This document shows, one piece after another, positions 49,904 to 59,155 of a stretch of DNA of 64,000 bases. The notes below the pieces were generated by a model that had not been told where the DNA came from, did not search any database, and saw only the letters and a list, made by a program, of their open reading frames with translations. A program made the position numbers and the translations under genes. The first letter of the stretch is position 1. Every line of letters begins with the position of its first letter. The stretch comes from Larkinella sp049445795 (lineage in GTDB: Bacteria > Bacteroidota > Bacteroidia > Cytophagales > Spirosomataceae): assembly GCF_049445795.1 (NCBI RefSeq), contig NZ_JBMSDT010000007.1:124001-188000 (forward strand). The letters are read 5' to 3'.

Positions 49904-51052
49904 TTAGGGGTAAACCCGACGAACGCCATTGACCGGGGCCGACAGGAACGAATCAGTATCTTTCAGGACTTTCAGCGGCTGCGCCCGGGGATAATCGATG
50001 GTGCGCTGCACCGGTTGATCGGCCTGCTCGAGGTTGGCGGCTTTGTAAATCCGCTCGATAATATCAACGACTTTGAGCCCTTCCATGGCGTTGGTCGTGA
50101 TGGTAGCCCGGCCACGCAGCACGTTCACAACGTTATCGACCACGTAGTTGTGATTCTGGGCCGAGCCTTTGTACGCGCCGTAGTCGTTGCCGGGGTTGGT
50201 CGGGGCCAGTTCGGGCATGGTGTAGTTCCGGATGTGGCAGTATTCGACTTTGTCCATATACTGTCCACCCACTTTCACGCTGCCGTTTTCGGCAATGACC
50301 GTGATACTGCTTTCGAGGTTGCTGCCCCAGACGGAGGTGGAGAAGTTCAGACAACCCATCCCACCGTTCAGGAACTTGAACGAGACAAAACCGCTGTCTT
50401 CGAAATCGGTCAGGTGCTGGTGGTTGAAGTCCATCAGTCGGGCTTCGATCTGGGTGACGTCGCCGAACAGCCAGTACATGATGTCGATGAAGTGCGAAAA
50501 CTGGGTGTAGAGCGTGCCGCCGTCCAGTTCACGGTCGCCGTGCCAGCTTCCGGTGGTGTAATACCGCTCGTCGCGGTTCCAGTAGCAGTTCATCTGCACC
50601 AGGTAAATCTTACCCAGTACGCCGGACTCAACAATCTCTTTCAGCCAGGCCGAGGGGGGCGAATACCGGTTTTGCATGACGGCAAACACATCCCGCCGAC
50701 GCGACAGAGCCTTGTGCAACACCTGTTCGGCATCCTGCCGACGCAGCGCCACCGGTTTTTCGATGACCACGTGCTTGTTGGCTTCCAGACACTGCTGAGC
50801 CTGGGCCGCATGGAGTCCGTTGGGCGTAGCAATCGTCACGACGTCTACGTCCGGCGATGCGTGCAGCATATCGTCCAGCGAGCGGTAAAAGGGCACGTTG
50901 TACCCATCGAGTTTGAGGTCACGATGGTGTCTGACATCGACCAGAGCCGCCAGTTCGGCCTCCGGGTGTTGGGTAATCATTTCGGCGTGGCGCTTGCCAA
51001 TGTGGCCACAGCCCACGACGGCAAACCGGATCGGTTTTTCTGAAGCGTTCAT
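49904..51052 (-). CDS. wbpB: WbpB/WlbA-like UDP-sugar-acid 3-dehydrogenase (Gfo/Idh/MocA family)
   Basis: The protein has 382 residues. The NAD-binding motif GCGHIG is at 14-19 and the conserved EKP at 98-100. A catalytic-site His is in QFSHFIDIMYWLFGD, with the substrate block QNRYSPPSAWLKE before it. The family oxidises C3 of UDP-2-acetamido-2-deoxy-glucuronic acid, giving the 3-keto sugar that the neighbouring aminotransferase uses. The order, with WbpD-, WbpE- and WbpA-like genes just upstream on the same strand, matches that pathway closely. Confidence 0.88.
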   Translation of the reverse strand: MNASEKPIRFAVVGCGHIGKRHAEMITQHPEAELAALVDVRHHRDLKLDGYNVPFYRSLDDMLHASPDVDVVTIATPNGLHAAQAQQCLEANKHVVIEKPVALRRQDAEQVLHKALSRRRDVFAVMQNRYSPPSAWLKEIVESGVLGKIYLVQMNCYWNRDERYYTTGSWHGDRELDGGTLYTQFSHFIDIMYWLFGDVTQIEARLMDFNHQHLTDFEDSGFVSFKFLNGGMGCLNFSTSVWGSNLESSITVIAENGSVKVGGQYMDKVEYCHIRNYTMPELAPTNPGNDYGAYKGSAQNHNYVVDNVVNVLRGRATITTNAMEGLKVVDIIERIYKAANLEQADQPVQRTIDYPRAQPLKVLKDTDSFLSAPVNGVRRVYP

Positions 51053-51093
51053 CTCGCAATAATTTTTTCTTTAGGGTAGGGATCGTACGTGTT

Positions 51094-51675
51094 TTATCGG
51101 ACTCGGGTTACTTCATTCTCGTTCAGAACATACTCCTGGCCGCTTTCCGGACACTGGGCCCGCTGCCGGGCGTCGAAATGCAACCGATGGCCGTATTCAC
51201 TTACCCAACCGGCAAACCGGGCCGGATTGCCCATCACCAGCGCGTAGGCCGGAACGGGTTTGGTCACCACGGCTCCGGCTCCCACGAGCGCGTAAGGCCC
51301 GATGGCGTTGCCGCAGACGATGGTGGCATTCGCGCCGATGGACGCCCCCCGGCCGACGTGCGTTTGCTGAAACTGGTCCCGGCGAATAATGGCGCTGCGT
51401 GGGTTGATGACGTTGGTAAAGACCATCGACGGCCCCAGAAAGACATCATCCTCGCAGATGACTCCGGTGTAAATCGAGACGTTGTTCTGCACCTTGACAT
51501 TACGCCCCAGGACAACGCCGGGCGATACCACGACATTCTGACCGATGGAACAGCGTTCACCGATGACGCAGCCCGACATGATGTGCGAGAAATGCCAGAC
51601 CTTCGTTCCGTTTCCGATCACACAATCCTCGTCGATCACCGCCGTCGGGTGAACCGTAATCGTTTCTATTGTCAT
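51094..51675 (-). CDS. wbpD: WbpD/WlbB-like N-acetyltransferase for 3-amino uronic acid
   Basis: This 193-residue protein is a left-handed beta-helix. HPTAVIDEDCVIGNGTKVWH at the start, then CVIGERCSIGQNVVV, GPSMVFTNVINPRS, and the final VGAGAVVTKPVPAYALVMGNPAR follow WbpD and WlbB closely. Family knowledge: it acetylates the 3-amino group of UDP-2-acetamido-3-amino-2,3-dideoxy-glucuronic acid with acetyl-CoA. That acetyl group is the one later converted to acetamidino. It overlaps the aminotransferase gene by 4 bases, consistent with sequential steps. Confidence 0.9.
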   Translation of the reverse strand: MTIETITVHPTAVIDEDCVIGNGTKVWHFSHIMSGCVIGERCSIGQNVVVSPGVVLGRNVKVQNNVSIYTGVICEDDVFLGPSMVFTNVINPRSAIIRRDQFQQTHVGRGASIGANATIVCGNAIGPYALVGAGAVVTKPVPAYALVMGNPARFAGWVSEYGHRLHFDARQRAQCPESGQEYVLNENEVTRVR

Positions 51676-52835
51676 GCCTGTATGAGTTTTTTATCCGTCA
51701 TAAAATCGCTGATGACCGACGCGATCAATTCCTGTTGTTCGGCTACCATCTCCGTATGAATCGGTAATGAGAGCACCTGCTGGCTCAGGCGTTCGGCCAC
51801 CGGAAAACTTCCGGCCGGAAACCGTGCATCATAGTACGCGGGCTGGAGGTGTAACGGCAAGGGATAATACACCATTGAGGGAATACCGTGGCTCTGCAGA
51901 TGCGCCCGAAGTCCGTCACGCATTTCCGTCGGAACCGTCAGCGTATACTGGTGATAGACGTGCGAGGACGAAGCAGTCACAACCGGCGTCTGAATTCCAG
52001 GAACTTCTTTCAGTAGCGAATCATAGCAAGCCGCAGCAATTTGCCGTTGCCGGTTGAAGTCGTGCAAATGTGGGAGTTTGACGTTCAGAACGGCGGCTTG
52101 CAGCGTATCAAGCCGGGAATTGACCCCAATGATTTCGTGAATGTATTTTTTGCGCTGGCCGTGGTTAGCAATCATCTGCAGCCGGTCGGCCAGGTCGGTA
52201 TCGTTGGTGATCATGGCACCACCGTCGCCGTAACAGCCCAGGTTCTTCGATGGGAAGAAGGACGTACAGCCCACATGCCCTATCGTTCCGGCCGATTCCA
52301 CCGAGCCATCGGCAAACTCGTACTCGCTGCCCAGCGCCTGGGCCACATCTTCGATCACGAACAGCTTGTGGGCCGTAGTCAGCTCAAGCAGCGGCTCCAT
52401 GTCGGCACATTGCCCGAACAGATGCACCGGCACCACGGCTTTCGTGCGGGAAGTCAGCGCCTTTTCGACGTTCTCAGCCGTTAGCGTAAAGGTGTTCGGA
52501 TCAACATCGACCCAAACCGGCGTCAGGCCCAGCAGAGCAATAACCTCCGCCGTGGCGACGTACGTAAACGCCGGAACGATCACCTCGTCGCCCGGTTTCA
52601 GTCCCAGGCCCATCATCGCCAGTTGCAGGGCATCGGTGCCGTTGGCGCAGGTAACCACCCGGTTAGCCCACAGGAAAGCTGCCAGATTCTGCTGAAATTC
52701 GCGAACCGCCCCGCCGTTGATAAAGTCGGTCCGGTCCAGACACTGCTGAATGGCTGCGTCGATTTCGGGCTTCAGACGTTGATACTGCGTTTTCAGATCA
52801 ACCATCTGGATGTTTTCTACCAGCGTTGCGCTCAT
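51672..52835 (-). CDS. wbpE: WbpE/WlbC-like PLP aminotransferase (DegT/DnrJ/EryC1/StrS family)
   Basis: The protein has 387 residues. The start MVDLKTQYQRLKPEIDAAI is typical of WbpE/WlbC. The PLP lysine is Lys197 in SFFPSKNLG; the cofactor stack and anchor lie in ANGTDALQLA and IEDVAQALGS. It should transfer an amino group from glutamate to C3 of the keto sugar made by the WbpB-like enzyme. It overlaps the acetyltransferase gene by 4 bases and follows the dehydrogenase gene by 3 bases. Together these form one biosynthetic block. Confidence 0.92.
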   Translation of the reverse strand: MSATLVENIQMVDLKTQYQRLKPEIDAAIQQCLDRTDFINGGAVREFQQNLAAFLWANRVVTCANGTDALQLAMMGLGLKPGDEVIVPAFTYVATAEVIALLGLTPVWVDVDPNTFTLTAENVEKALTSRTKAVVPVHLFGQCADMEPLLELTTAHKLFVIEDVAQALGSEYEFADGSVESAGTIGHVGCTSFFPSKNLGCYGDGGAMITNDTDLADRLQMIANHGQRKKYIHEIIGVNSRLDTLQAAVLNVKLPHLHDFNRQRQIAAACYDSLLKEVPGIQTPVVTASSSHVYHQYTLTVPTEMRDGLRAHLQSHGIPSMVYYPLPLHLQPAYYDARFPAGSFPVAERLSQQVLSLPIHTEMVAEQQELIASVISDFMTDKKLIQA

Positions 52836-52838
52836 GGG

Positions 52839-54197
52839 TTACAGGCGGGCGTCTACCAGCGTTCGGTCTAAACAGGCTTTGCTATCGAAAATAACGGCAT
52901 TTTCGGTTTTCAGGCTGGCGAAATCCAGATGCAGAAACTCGCGGTGAGAAACCGCCAGGATGATAACCTCGTAAGGCCCCTGCGGTTGTTTGATCAGGTC
53001 GATCCCGTACTCTTCCGCGACGACTTCCGGATCGGCCCAGGGGTCGTAGACCTCCGCCCGGATGCCGAACTGTTGCAGTTCGCGGTAAATATCGACCACG
53101 CGGGAGTTGCGCGTATCGGGGCAGTTTTCCTTGAAGGTGATCCCCAGTACCAGCGCCCGGGCGCCTTTCACGCGCAGGTCTTTGCCCAGCATCAGTTTCA
53201 CCACCTTATTGGCAATGAACATGCCCATGTCCTCGTTGATTCGCCGACCCGACAGAATCACCTGCGGATAATAGCCCAGGCTCTCCGATTTGTACATCAG
53301 GTAGTATGGATCGACGCCGATGCAGTGGCCGCCCACCAGACCGGGCTTGAAATTCAGGAAGTTCCACTTGGTCGCAGCCGCTTCCAGCACATCCGTGGTG
53401 TCGATACCCATCCGGTCGAACATAATCGCCAGTTCATTGACAAACGAAATGTTGACGTCGCGCTGGGCGTTTTCGATGGCTTTGCAGGCTTCGGCGACTT
53501 TGAGCGTCGGGGCCAGGTGAATACCGGCCTCAACGATGCTACCGTAAAGTTTTCGGAGGTACTGCCCGATTTCGGGGGTGCTGCCGCTCACCACTTTTTT
53601 GATGCGGGTCAGCGTATTGACCTTGTCGCCCGGATTGATGCGTTCCGGCGAATACCCGCAGAAGAAATCGACATTAAAAGTCAATCCGCTGATGGTCTCC
53701 AAAACCGGCACACATTCTTCTTCCGTGCAACCCGGATAAACCGTTGATTCATAGACGACAATGTCGCCCCGCTTCAGCACCCGCCCCACGGTTTCGCTGG
53801 CTTTCAGCAACGGCGTCAGATTCGGACGTTTGTAGCGATCAACCGGCGTCGGTACCGTGACAATGTATACATTGCAATCCTGTAAGGCTCCCAGTTCGTC
53901 GGTCAATACCAGTTTCTCGGCCGCCCGAAGGGACTCAGCGTCGGTTTCGCCGGTCGAGTCCGCACCGTCTTTCAGCTCATTAATACGCCTGGTATTGATG
54001 TCAAAACCGATAACGGGATAGTGCTTGGCAAACTCGACGGCCAGCGGCAGACCCACATAGCCCAGCCCAAGCACCCCAATCACCGGCGGTGTTTGACCAA
54101 CCGGGGAAGAACCGGCCACACCGGTTTGCTCGCTAAGTATATCCGTCGGGAACCCCGGTTCCAGGGGCGTCGGTGAAGGGGAAAAAGTTAAGTTCAT
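52839..54197 (-). CDS. wbpA: WbpA-like UDP-N-acetylglucosamine 6-dehydrogenase
   Basis: The protein has 452 residues. The NAD motif GLGYVGLP starts at 44, the catalytic Cys is in GGHCIGVDPYYL (about 281), and the UDP-binding C-terminal domain has GITFKENCPDTRNS. This subgroup of UDP-sugar dehydrogenases oxidises UDP-GlcNAc or UDP-GalNAc to the uronic acid, the first step of the 2,3-diacetamido uronate route. The N-terminus carries about 37 extra residues before the Rossmann fold, rich in Ser, Pro and Thr. A GTG near codon 27 is another possible start. It follows the Wzc-like gene by 45 bases. Confidence 0.9.
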   Translation of the reverse strand: MNLTFSPSPTPLEPGFPTDILSEQTGVAGSSPVGQTPPVIGVLGLGYVGLPLAVEFAKHYPVIGFDINTRRINELKDGADSTGETDAESLRAAEKLVLTDELGALQDCNVYIVTVPTPVDRYKRPNLTPLLKASETVGRVLKRGDIVVYESTVYPGCTEEECVPVLETISGLTFNVDFFCGYSPERINPGDKVNTLTRIKKVVSGSTPEIGQYLRKLYGSIVEAGIHLAPTLKVAEACKAIENAQRDVNISFVNELAIMFDRMGIDTTDVLEAAATKWNFLNFKPGLVGGHCIGVDPYYLMYKSESLGYYPQVILSGRRINEDMGMFIANKVVKLMLGKDLRVKGARALVLGITFKENCPDTRNSRVVDIYRELQQFGIRAEVYDPWADPEVVAEEYGIDLIKQPQGPYEVIILAVSHREFLHLDFASLKTENAVIFDSKACLDRTLVDARL

Positions 54198-54242
54198 AGA
54201 CAGAGAATAAGGGTAGGTTAACTTTTTACTGGCATTAGCTGC

Positions 54243-56573
54243 TCAATGCAGCAGGTACTTTCGGAGCAGATTGGGCTTGTCGTTCCCCGATCGGCGGTAG
54301 TAATAATAGCGATAATCGTACGAATATTTATTCTTAACCGAATTTAGGACAATATTCAAATTCGGAAACCGCTTCTCCTGATGGAGCGAGTCGACAAATT
54401 TAAGGTAGCTCCGGTGGGTGATGTTGTGCCGGATGGCATAGAGCGTCACGTCAGCAAACGGCCCAATCAGTTGGGCGTCGGTCACCAGCCCGACCGGGGG
54501 CGAGTCGATCACGATGTTATCGAACCGAGGCCGCAATTCCTCAATCAGCTCTTTCAGACGTGGGCCGCTGAGCAACTCCGACGGATTCAGCGGAATTGGC
54601 CCACAAGAGATGATAAAAAGGTTTTCAAAACCGGGTACCTGTTGCAGAATATCATCGACCGTTGCATCGCCCGTCAGGTAACTACTGCTCCCCCGGAAGT
54701 TGAGCATATTCAGGGCTTTGTGCAGTTTGGGCCGGCGCAAATCCAGGTCGATGATCACCGTCGGCCGGCCCACCAGCGCCATACTGACAGCGACATTCAG
54801 CGACAGGAACGACTTTCCTTCACCGCTCAGGCTCGACGTAAATAGCACTACCTGGCTGTCGTCGGGATTTTCGCGCAGGAATTGCAGGTTTGTCCGGAGC
54901 GCCCGCACCTGTTCGGCTGCAACGGACCGCTTGCGACCGTTGACAATCACCGGAAACTCGTGCCGGACGTAGGCGATTTCGCCAATAACCGGGGTTTCGG
55001 TCGTTTCGACAATCTCGGCCTTGCCCGAAACCCGCTCATTGAACAGTTTCCGAATTCGGATGACAGCCGCCGGAACTACCAATCCCACCGTTCCGAACAA
55101 AATCAGAATCAACAGCTTGACCGGTTTGACCGGGTCCGGGCTGCTGCTGGCGGCATCAATGATCTGGCTGTTGGACACAATGGAAGCGTAGGAAAGCGCC
55201 GTTTCTTCCTGTTTCTGCAACAGATAGGTGTACAGATTATTTTTGATGGCCTGCTGGCGGGTAATGTTCATCAACGATCGCTCCCGGCCTGGTATCGTAC
55301 GGATCTGAGCTTCATATCGTTTGTTGGTCAGGATTAGTTGACTACGTGTATTTGTCAGAATGTTGCGCAGGGTCGCGACGGTTTCCCGAATACTGGTTTT
55401 GGTTGCGTTAATCTGATCGTCGAGCGACCGTAACAGCGGGTTCGATTCGGAAGTGGTCCGCACCAGTTGATTCCGTTGCAATTCCAGCTCGGTTACTTTG
55501 TTGATCAGCGACGTTAACGTCGGATCGTTGAAGCTCATCGTCGAGGGCACCATGCCCCTGCCCTTGTCTTTTTCCTGAATATATCGCTCGACATCACCCA
55601 ATGCACTCAGTTGAATGGCAACCTGATTCAGTTGAGCGTCATTCGTTTGCAGATTATTCAACAGCGCCTGTGCATTCGCCCCGATGTCGGTGATTTGATT
55701 GACCGACTTGTAGTTTTCAATCGCCTTTTCCAGTGACGCCAGCTCACCAGACACCAGTTTAAGCCGCGTTTGGATAAAATTCAGCGTATTGGCAACCACC
55801 CGGTTTTTATCCTCCGTGGCGGTTGAGTTATAGTTGGCGATCATCTGATTAAGAATAGCCTCTCCTTTCGCCGGAACCGCATCCTCAATCGTGAGCAAAA
55901 CTACCGTCGATGATTTGCTGCTGGGTTCGACTTTCAGTTTGCTCAAGTAATACCGGATGGCCTGAGTCGTGGGAGCTACCTGTACGACCAGCGGCTCATT
56001 GGTATACCTAACAGGCTGCTTAATAACGATTTGCAGCCGACCAAACGGTGTGTTTATCACCTGATTCGCGGGGTAGACCCAGTCGTTCAACCGTACCGTT
56101 GTCGGGCTGATAATGCTGATCTGTAATTCGGCGCGGTAGAGATTCGGTGTCGGATCGGTCAGGACCAGCCGGACGGGGGCATCTTCGTAAATTTCCCGTT
56201 TCCCAAATGGGGTACTTCGAAAGTATCTTACCGTCAATCCAAGTGTGTCGACGACCTTCTTCATCAACGTGTTGGACTTCAGGATTTCGATCTCATTTTC
56301 AACGACTTTGTTTTCGCTGTAGAGGTTCAATTCCTTCAGGATTCCATCATCTGACATTCCTTTCTGCTCGTCCTTTACCAGCAGGCTGGCCTGAATTCGG
56401 TAGATAGGTTCAGTAAACCAAATGTATACAAAACCCGCGACGATCATGGTAATCAACGACACCAGAAACCACTTCCAGTGCTTTACATAATCCCGCAAGG
56501 TTCCCTGCACATCCGACGAGTTAATTTCCCCTTGCGGATACATGGGATATGTGTACATATTTGATGACTTCAT
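54243..56573 (-). CDS. Wzc-like polysaccharide co-polymerase and tyrosine autokinase
   Basis: The protein has 776 residues. It has a Wzz domain with a first membrane helix (about 34-53, WFLVSLITMIVAGFVYIWF), a long periplasmic coiled-coil region with a GNVR block, and a second helix near 490-512. The cytoplasmic BY-kinase domain carries Walker A SLSGEGKS (Lys587), Walker A' VIIDLDLRRP and Walker B IVIDSPP. A tyrosine-rich tail (YSYDYRYYYYR) is the autophosphorylation site. It controls chain length and export. It is the first gene of the cluster. No Wza outer-membrane exporter is present in the window. Confidence 0.92.
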   Translation of the reverse strand: MKSSNMYTYPMYPQGEINSSDVQGTLRDYVKHWKWFLVSLITMIVAGFVYIWFTEPIYRIQASLLVKDEQKGMSDDGILKELNLYSENKVVENEIEILKSNTLMKKVVDTLGLTVRYFRSTPFGKREIYEDAPVRLVLTDPTPNLYRAELQISIISPTTVRLNDWVYPANQVINTPFGRLQIVIKQPVRYTNEPLVVQVAPTTQAIRYYLSKLKVEPSSKSSTVVLLTIEDAVPAKGEAILNQMIANYNSTATEDKNRVVANTLNFIQTRLKLVSGELASLEKAIENYKSVNQITDIGANAQALLNNLQTNDAQLNQVAIQLSALGDVERYIQEKDKGRGMVPSTMSFNDPTLTSLINKVTELELQRNQLVRTTSESNPLLRSLDDQINATKTSIRETVATLRNILTNTRSQLILTNKRYEAQIRTIPGRERSLMNITRQQAIKNNLYTYLLQKQEETALSYASIVSNSQIIDAASSSPDPVKPVKLLILILFGTVGLVVPAAVIRIRKLFNERVSGKAEIVETTETPVIGEIAYVRHEFPVIVNGRKRSVAAEQVRALRTNLQFLRENPDDSQVVLFTSSLSGEGKSFLSLNVAVSMALVGRPTVIIDLDLRRPKLHKALNMLNFRGSSSYLTGDATVDDILQQVPGFENLFIISCGPIPLNPSELLSGPRLKELIEELRPRFDNIVIDSPPVGLVTDAQLIGPFADVTLYAIRHNITHRSYLKFVDSLHQEKRFPNLNIVLNSVKNKYSYDYRYYYYRRSGNDKPNLLRKYLLH

Positions 56574-57486
56574 GAATACCTTTACAACAATTTGTCAACA
56601 CTATCGACGCCAGAAGCAGTCGGATGTAAGTAATTGATTGCTAAAAAATTATGGAGGAATTCTGATTATTGTTTCACTTCCCGTCCACGTAGGCTGAATA
56701 AGTTAACTTATGTATTATGCTTCATCATCAGCGAATAAACGATCGACTTCATCTGTCTTAACTATATTGAAGCAATTGTTATCTTTCTGGAAGCAAAAAA
56801 TACTTAAGTATTTAAACTCATACACCTTGACACGTTGAGAAGCTATTCAATGATCGTTGAGCTAAGATGTTTTCCTGCTAAAATGTGCTAATCTGGGCAG
56901 GAAAAGGAAGTATCATACACGTTATGGTAACTAAATCGAGTAGTTATCCCAGAACAAAGCTACATGAATACTCTAATATCTAGCAAATAGTAAACTCTAA
57001 ATTTATTTAATGGCGGCAGAAATAATTTACCATTTTTTTGTTGTATGTATATGCACAATTAAAACTGGTGTCTTTTTATATTCTCCAGCTTACAACCATG
57101 TCTAACTTGCCGCGGGAACCAAACGGATTACATAAAAGCCAGATTAGCAACTCATTACTGCCTGCAATTGAATACCAGACTGTGCGGATATGAAGTTACC
57201 CTTTACTCAAAAACGCATAAAAAATTTCTCAGCCTGTCTGGTAATTATACACAATAGATACTTACCCTCTAAAAAAAATCATGAATCTACTCCTAAGCAA
57301 AACCACTTGGAGATTAAACTGATAAAAAGCCAGAAATGCGTCCGATTATTCTTCTTGCAATCAACTAGCTACTCATAAAATCTGAAACTATTCCTTGTTT
57401 TGGCAGTTGATTACCCGAAACTGTTGGCGAACTGCCGCAAAGGGGGTAATTTAGGCCCACCTTCTAAAACGCATCCTTGAAAACGA
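56574..57486. other. 913-base AT-rich non-coding region upstream of the polysaccharide cluster
   Basis: This is the longest stretch without a convincing gene and is more AT-rich than its surroundings. It should hold the cluster promoter (minus strand) and the terC promoter (plus strand). I see GTATATGCACAATTAAAA at 57047-57064, related to a word at 30264-30281. The only ATG-initiated frame of note (57190-57378) has composition unlike a protein. No exact minus-strand -7 box was found. Confidence 0.5.
57424..57454 (+). promoter_or_regulatory. Candidate terC promoter
   Basis: TTG at 57424-57426 and TAATTTAG at 57447-57454 are 20 bases apart. This is near the Bacteroidota -33/-7 spacing, with one mismatch in the -7 box, and lies 32 bases before the terC start. 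Confidence 0.3.
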
Positions 57487-58302
57487 ATGGAACAACTGTT
57501 CTCCGCTGAAAACCTGGTCAGTCTCTTAACACTGACATTTCTGGAAATTGTCCTCGGTATCGACAACATCATTTTTATCTCCATCGCTGCCAATAAGCTT
57601 TTGCCCGCCGACCAACCCAAAGCCCGCAACCTGGGCCTGGTGCTGGCCATGATTTTCCGGGTGGCCCTGTTGTTCGGGATTTCTATCCTGATTTCACTCA
57701 GCAAACCGTTCATGCACTACGAAAGCGGTTGGTTAAGCGCGGCTTTTACCGGACAAAGTATTATTCTGATCATCGGGGGCCTGTTTCTGCTCTACAAAGC
57801 AACCTCCGAAATTCATCATAAACTGGAAGGGAATTCGGATGAGGAAGAAGACGCATCGGCCGGTAAAGGCAAATCGACGCTCTCGGGCGTTGTGGCCCAG
57901 ATTGCCATTATCAACATCGTGTTTTCGATTGACTCCATCCTGACCGCCGTTGGACTTACCCAAAACATTACGGTCATGATTGTGGCCGTTGTCCTGTCTA
58001 TTCTTATCATGATGTTTTTCGCCGGGCCGGTCGGCAAGTTTGTCAACGAGCACCCGAGTATTCAGATGCTTGGTCTGGCGTTCCTGATCATGATCGGTTT
58101 TATGCTGATCGCTGAAGGAGCGCACCTGGCCGAAATCGTCATTTTCAATGCCGAGATTGGTTCAGTGCCCAAAGGTTATCTGTATTTTGCCATTGCGTTC
58201 TCCCTTCTGGTCGAATTTCTGAACATGCGTCTGCGGAAAAAGCAACAACCCGTACAACTTCGCGGCTACGAAGAACGCGCCAAAAAGCAGGGAGTTCTTT
58301 GA
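57487..58302 (+). CDS. TerC-family integral membrane protein
   Basis: This 271-residue protein has about seven membrane helices. TerC signatures are present: TFLEIVLGIDNIIFISIAA near the start, and IAIINIVFSIDSILTAVGL in the middle, each with acidic residues inside a helix that can bind metal ions. Members export manganese or help load it into exoenzymes, and some give tellurite resistance. A charged loop (about 120-137, DEEEDASAGKGK) splits the helices. It converges with a small secreted-protein gene across a shared hairpin. Confidence 0.9.
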   Translation: MEQLFSAENLVSLLTLTFLEIVLGIDNIIFISIAANKLLPADQPKARNLGLVLAMIFRVALLFGISILISLSKPFMHYESGWLSAAFTGQSIILIIGGLFLLYKATSEIHHKLEGNSDEEEDASAGKGKSTLSGVVAQIAIINIVFSIDSILTAVGLTQNITVMIVAVVLSILIMMFFAGPVGKFVNEHPSIQMLGLAFLIMIGFMLIAEGAHLAEIVIFNAEIGSVPKGYLYFAIAFSLLVEFLNMRLRKKQQPVQLRGYEERAKKQGVL

Positions 58303-58363
58303 GAGACAAAAGAGGAAAGACAAGAGACCTGATTGTCAGAAGTCTCTTGTCTTTCTTGTCTCT
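58302..58363. terminator. Bidirectional hairpin between terC and a secreted-protein gene
   Basis: AAAGACAAGAGAC (58316-58328) pairs with GTCTCTTGTCTTT (58342-58354). The flanks add AGAGACAA and TTGTCTCT. It touches both stop codons. Confidence 0.65.
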
Positions 58364-59021
58364 ATTTCCCGTTATACCCTTCCAGCAGCGTGATCAGATT
58401 ATTTTCGCTACTGAGGTTTAAATCCTGCTCCTTGATGAGCTTTTCAACCCGGTCTTTCTGGTCTGATAAAGCCGCCAGTACAGATTTTTTATTTTTCTGA
58501 ATTCGCTGCATCGAGCCATCCGGTTTGGCAATGAAGTAAAACTCCTGCTTCTGAAATTCTTTTGTGACGGTGGCCGAGTTGAACGGTTTGTTTTCCACCA
58601 GGTTAATCTTGAATTGCTTCAGCAGTTTGGTCGGCCCATCGACCAGCACCTGATAAAACGTGCTTGGCGTATTGTTGTTGACAGCCGCAAAACCGTTCCG
58701 GAATACCATCTCGTTTCCGTCCATGATCCGGAATTCCTTCATGGCGGCCGGGCTTAACCGATAAGTTTGGTCTTTCTGTTGGTATTCAAGCTCCCCGGCA
58801 TAAATGTCGTACCGCACTTTCAGGTTCGGGTACGATTTGCTGTTGGCGGCCGTGACAGCCCCCTCCTTCCAGGCTTCGTTGAGATAGGGCGATCCCTGCA
58901 CATCCACGTATTTGTTCGCCCGAATGATCTGCCCGTTGACGTCCGTCAGAAAAACGCCCTGAGCCTGACAGAGCGTCGTCAGAGCTAGCAGTAGCAGCCC
59001 CCCAATCAGCCTGATTTTCAT
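58362..59021 (-). CDS. Secreted protein of unknown function
   Basis: The protein has 219 residues from the ATG at 59021, which begins a signal peptide (KIRLIGGLLLLALTTLCQAQ). A longer frame to 59096 would overlap the opposite gene. After the signal, the mature part reads like a small beta-rich, hydrophilic domain with a charged helical C-terminus (KKSVLAALSDQKDRVEKLIKEQ). The middle KVRYDIYAGELEYQQKDQTYRLSP is the kind of block seen in exported Bacteroidota proteins of unknown role. I cannot name a family. It is probably transcribed alone. Confidence 0.65.
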   Translation of the reverse strand: MKIRLIGGLLLLALTTLCQAQGVFLTDVNGQIIRANKYVDVQGSPYLNEAWKEGAVTAANSKSYPNLKVRYDIYAGELEYQQKDQTYRLSPAAMKEFRIMDGNEMVFRNGFAAVNNNTPSTFYQVLVDGPTKLLKQFKINLVENKPFNSATVTKEFQKQEFYFIAKPDGSMQRIQKNKKSVLAALSDQKDRVEKLIKEQDLNLSSENNLITLLEGYNGK

Positions 59022-59115
59022 TTCAATAATCGCCTTTTTGTTGTTGCATAAACCGGGAAATGGCTTTCCCGGTACAAGATAACGAACCAATCCCAAAAGC
59101 AGTACGCTTTTTTCG

Positions 59116-59123
59116 TACCTTTG
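59116..59123 (+). promoter_or_regulatory. -7 box for nuoN
   Basis: TACCTTTG is an exact TAnnTTTG match, 33 bases before the TTG start proposed for nuoN at 59156. It places the promoter downstream of the ATG at 59060, arguing against that start. No -33 TTTG is seen. Confidence 0.4.
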
Positions 59124-59155
59124 CCGCCATCAAAATCCGCCTAGTTGGCTGCGCC

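Noticed and set aside
57190..57378. Possible 62-residue gene in the gap before terC
   Set aside because: Composition is basic and random-looking, no ribosome-binding or promoter pattern is clear, and the surrounding DNA is uniformly AT-rich.
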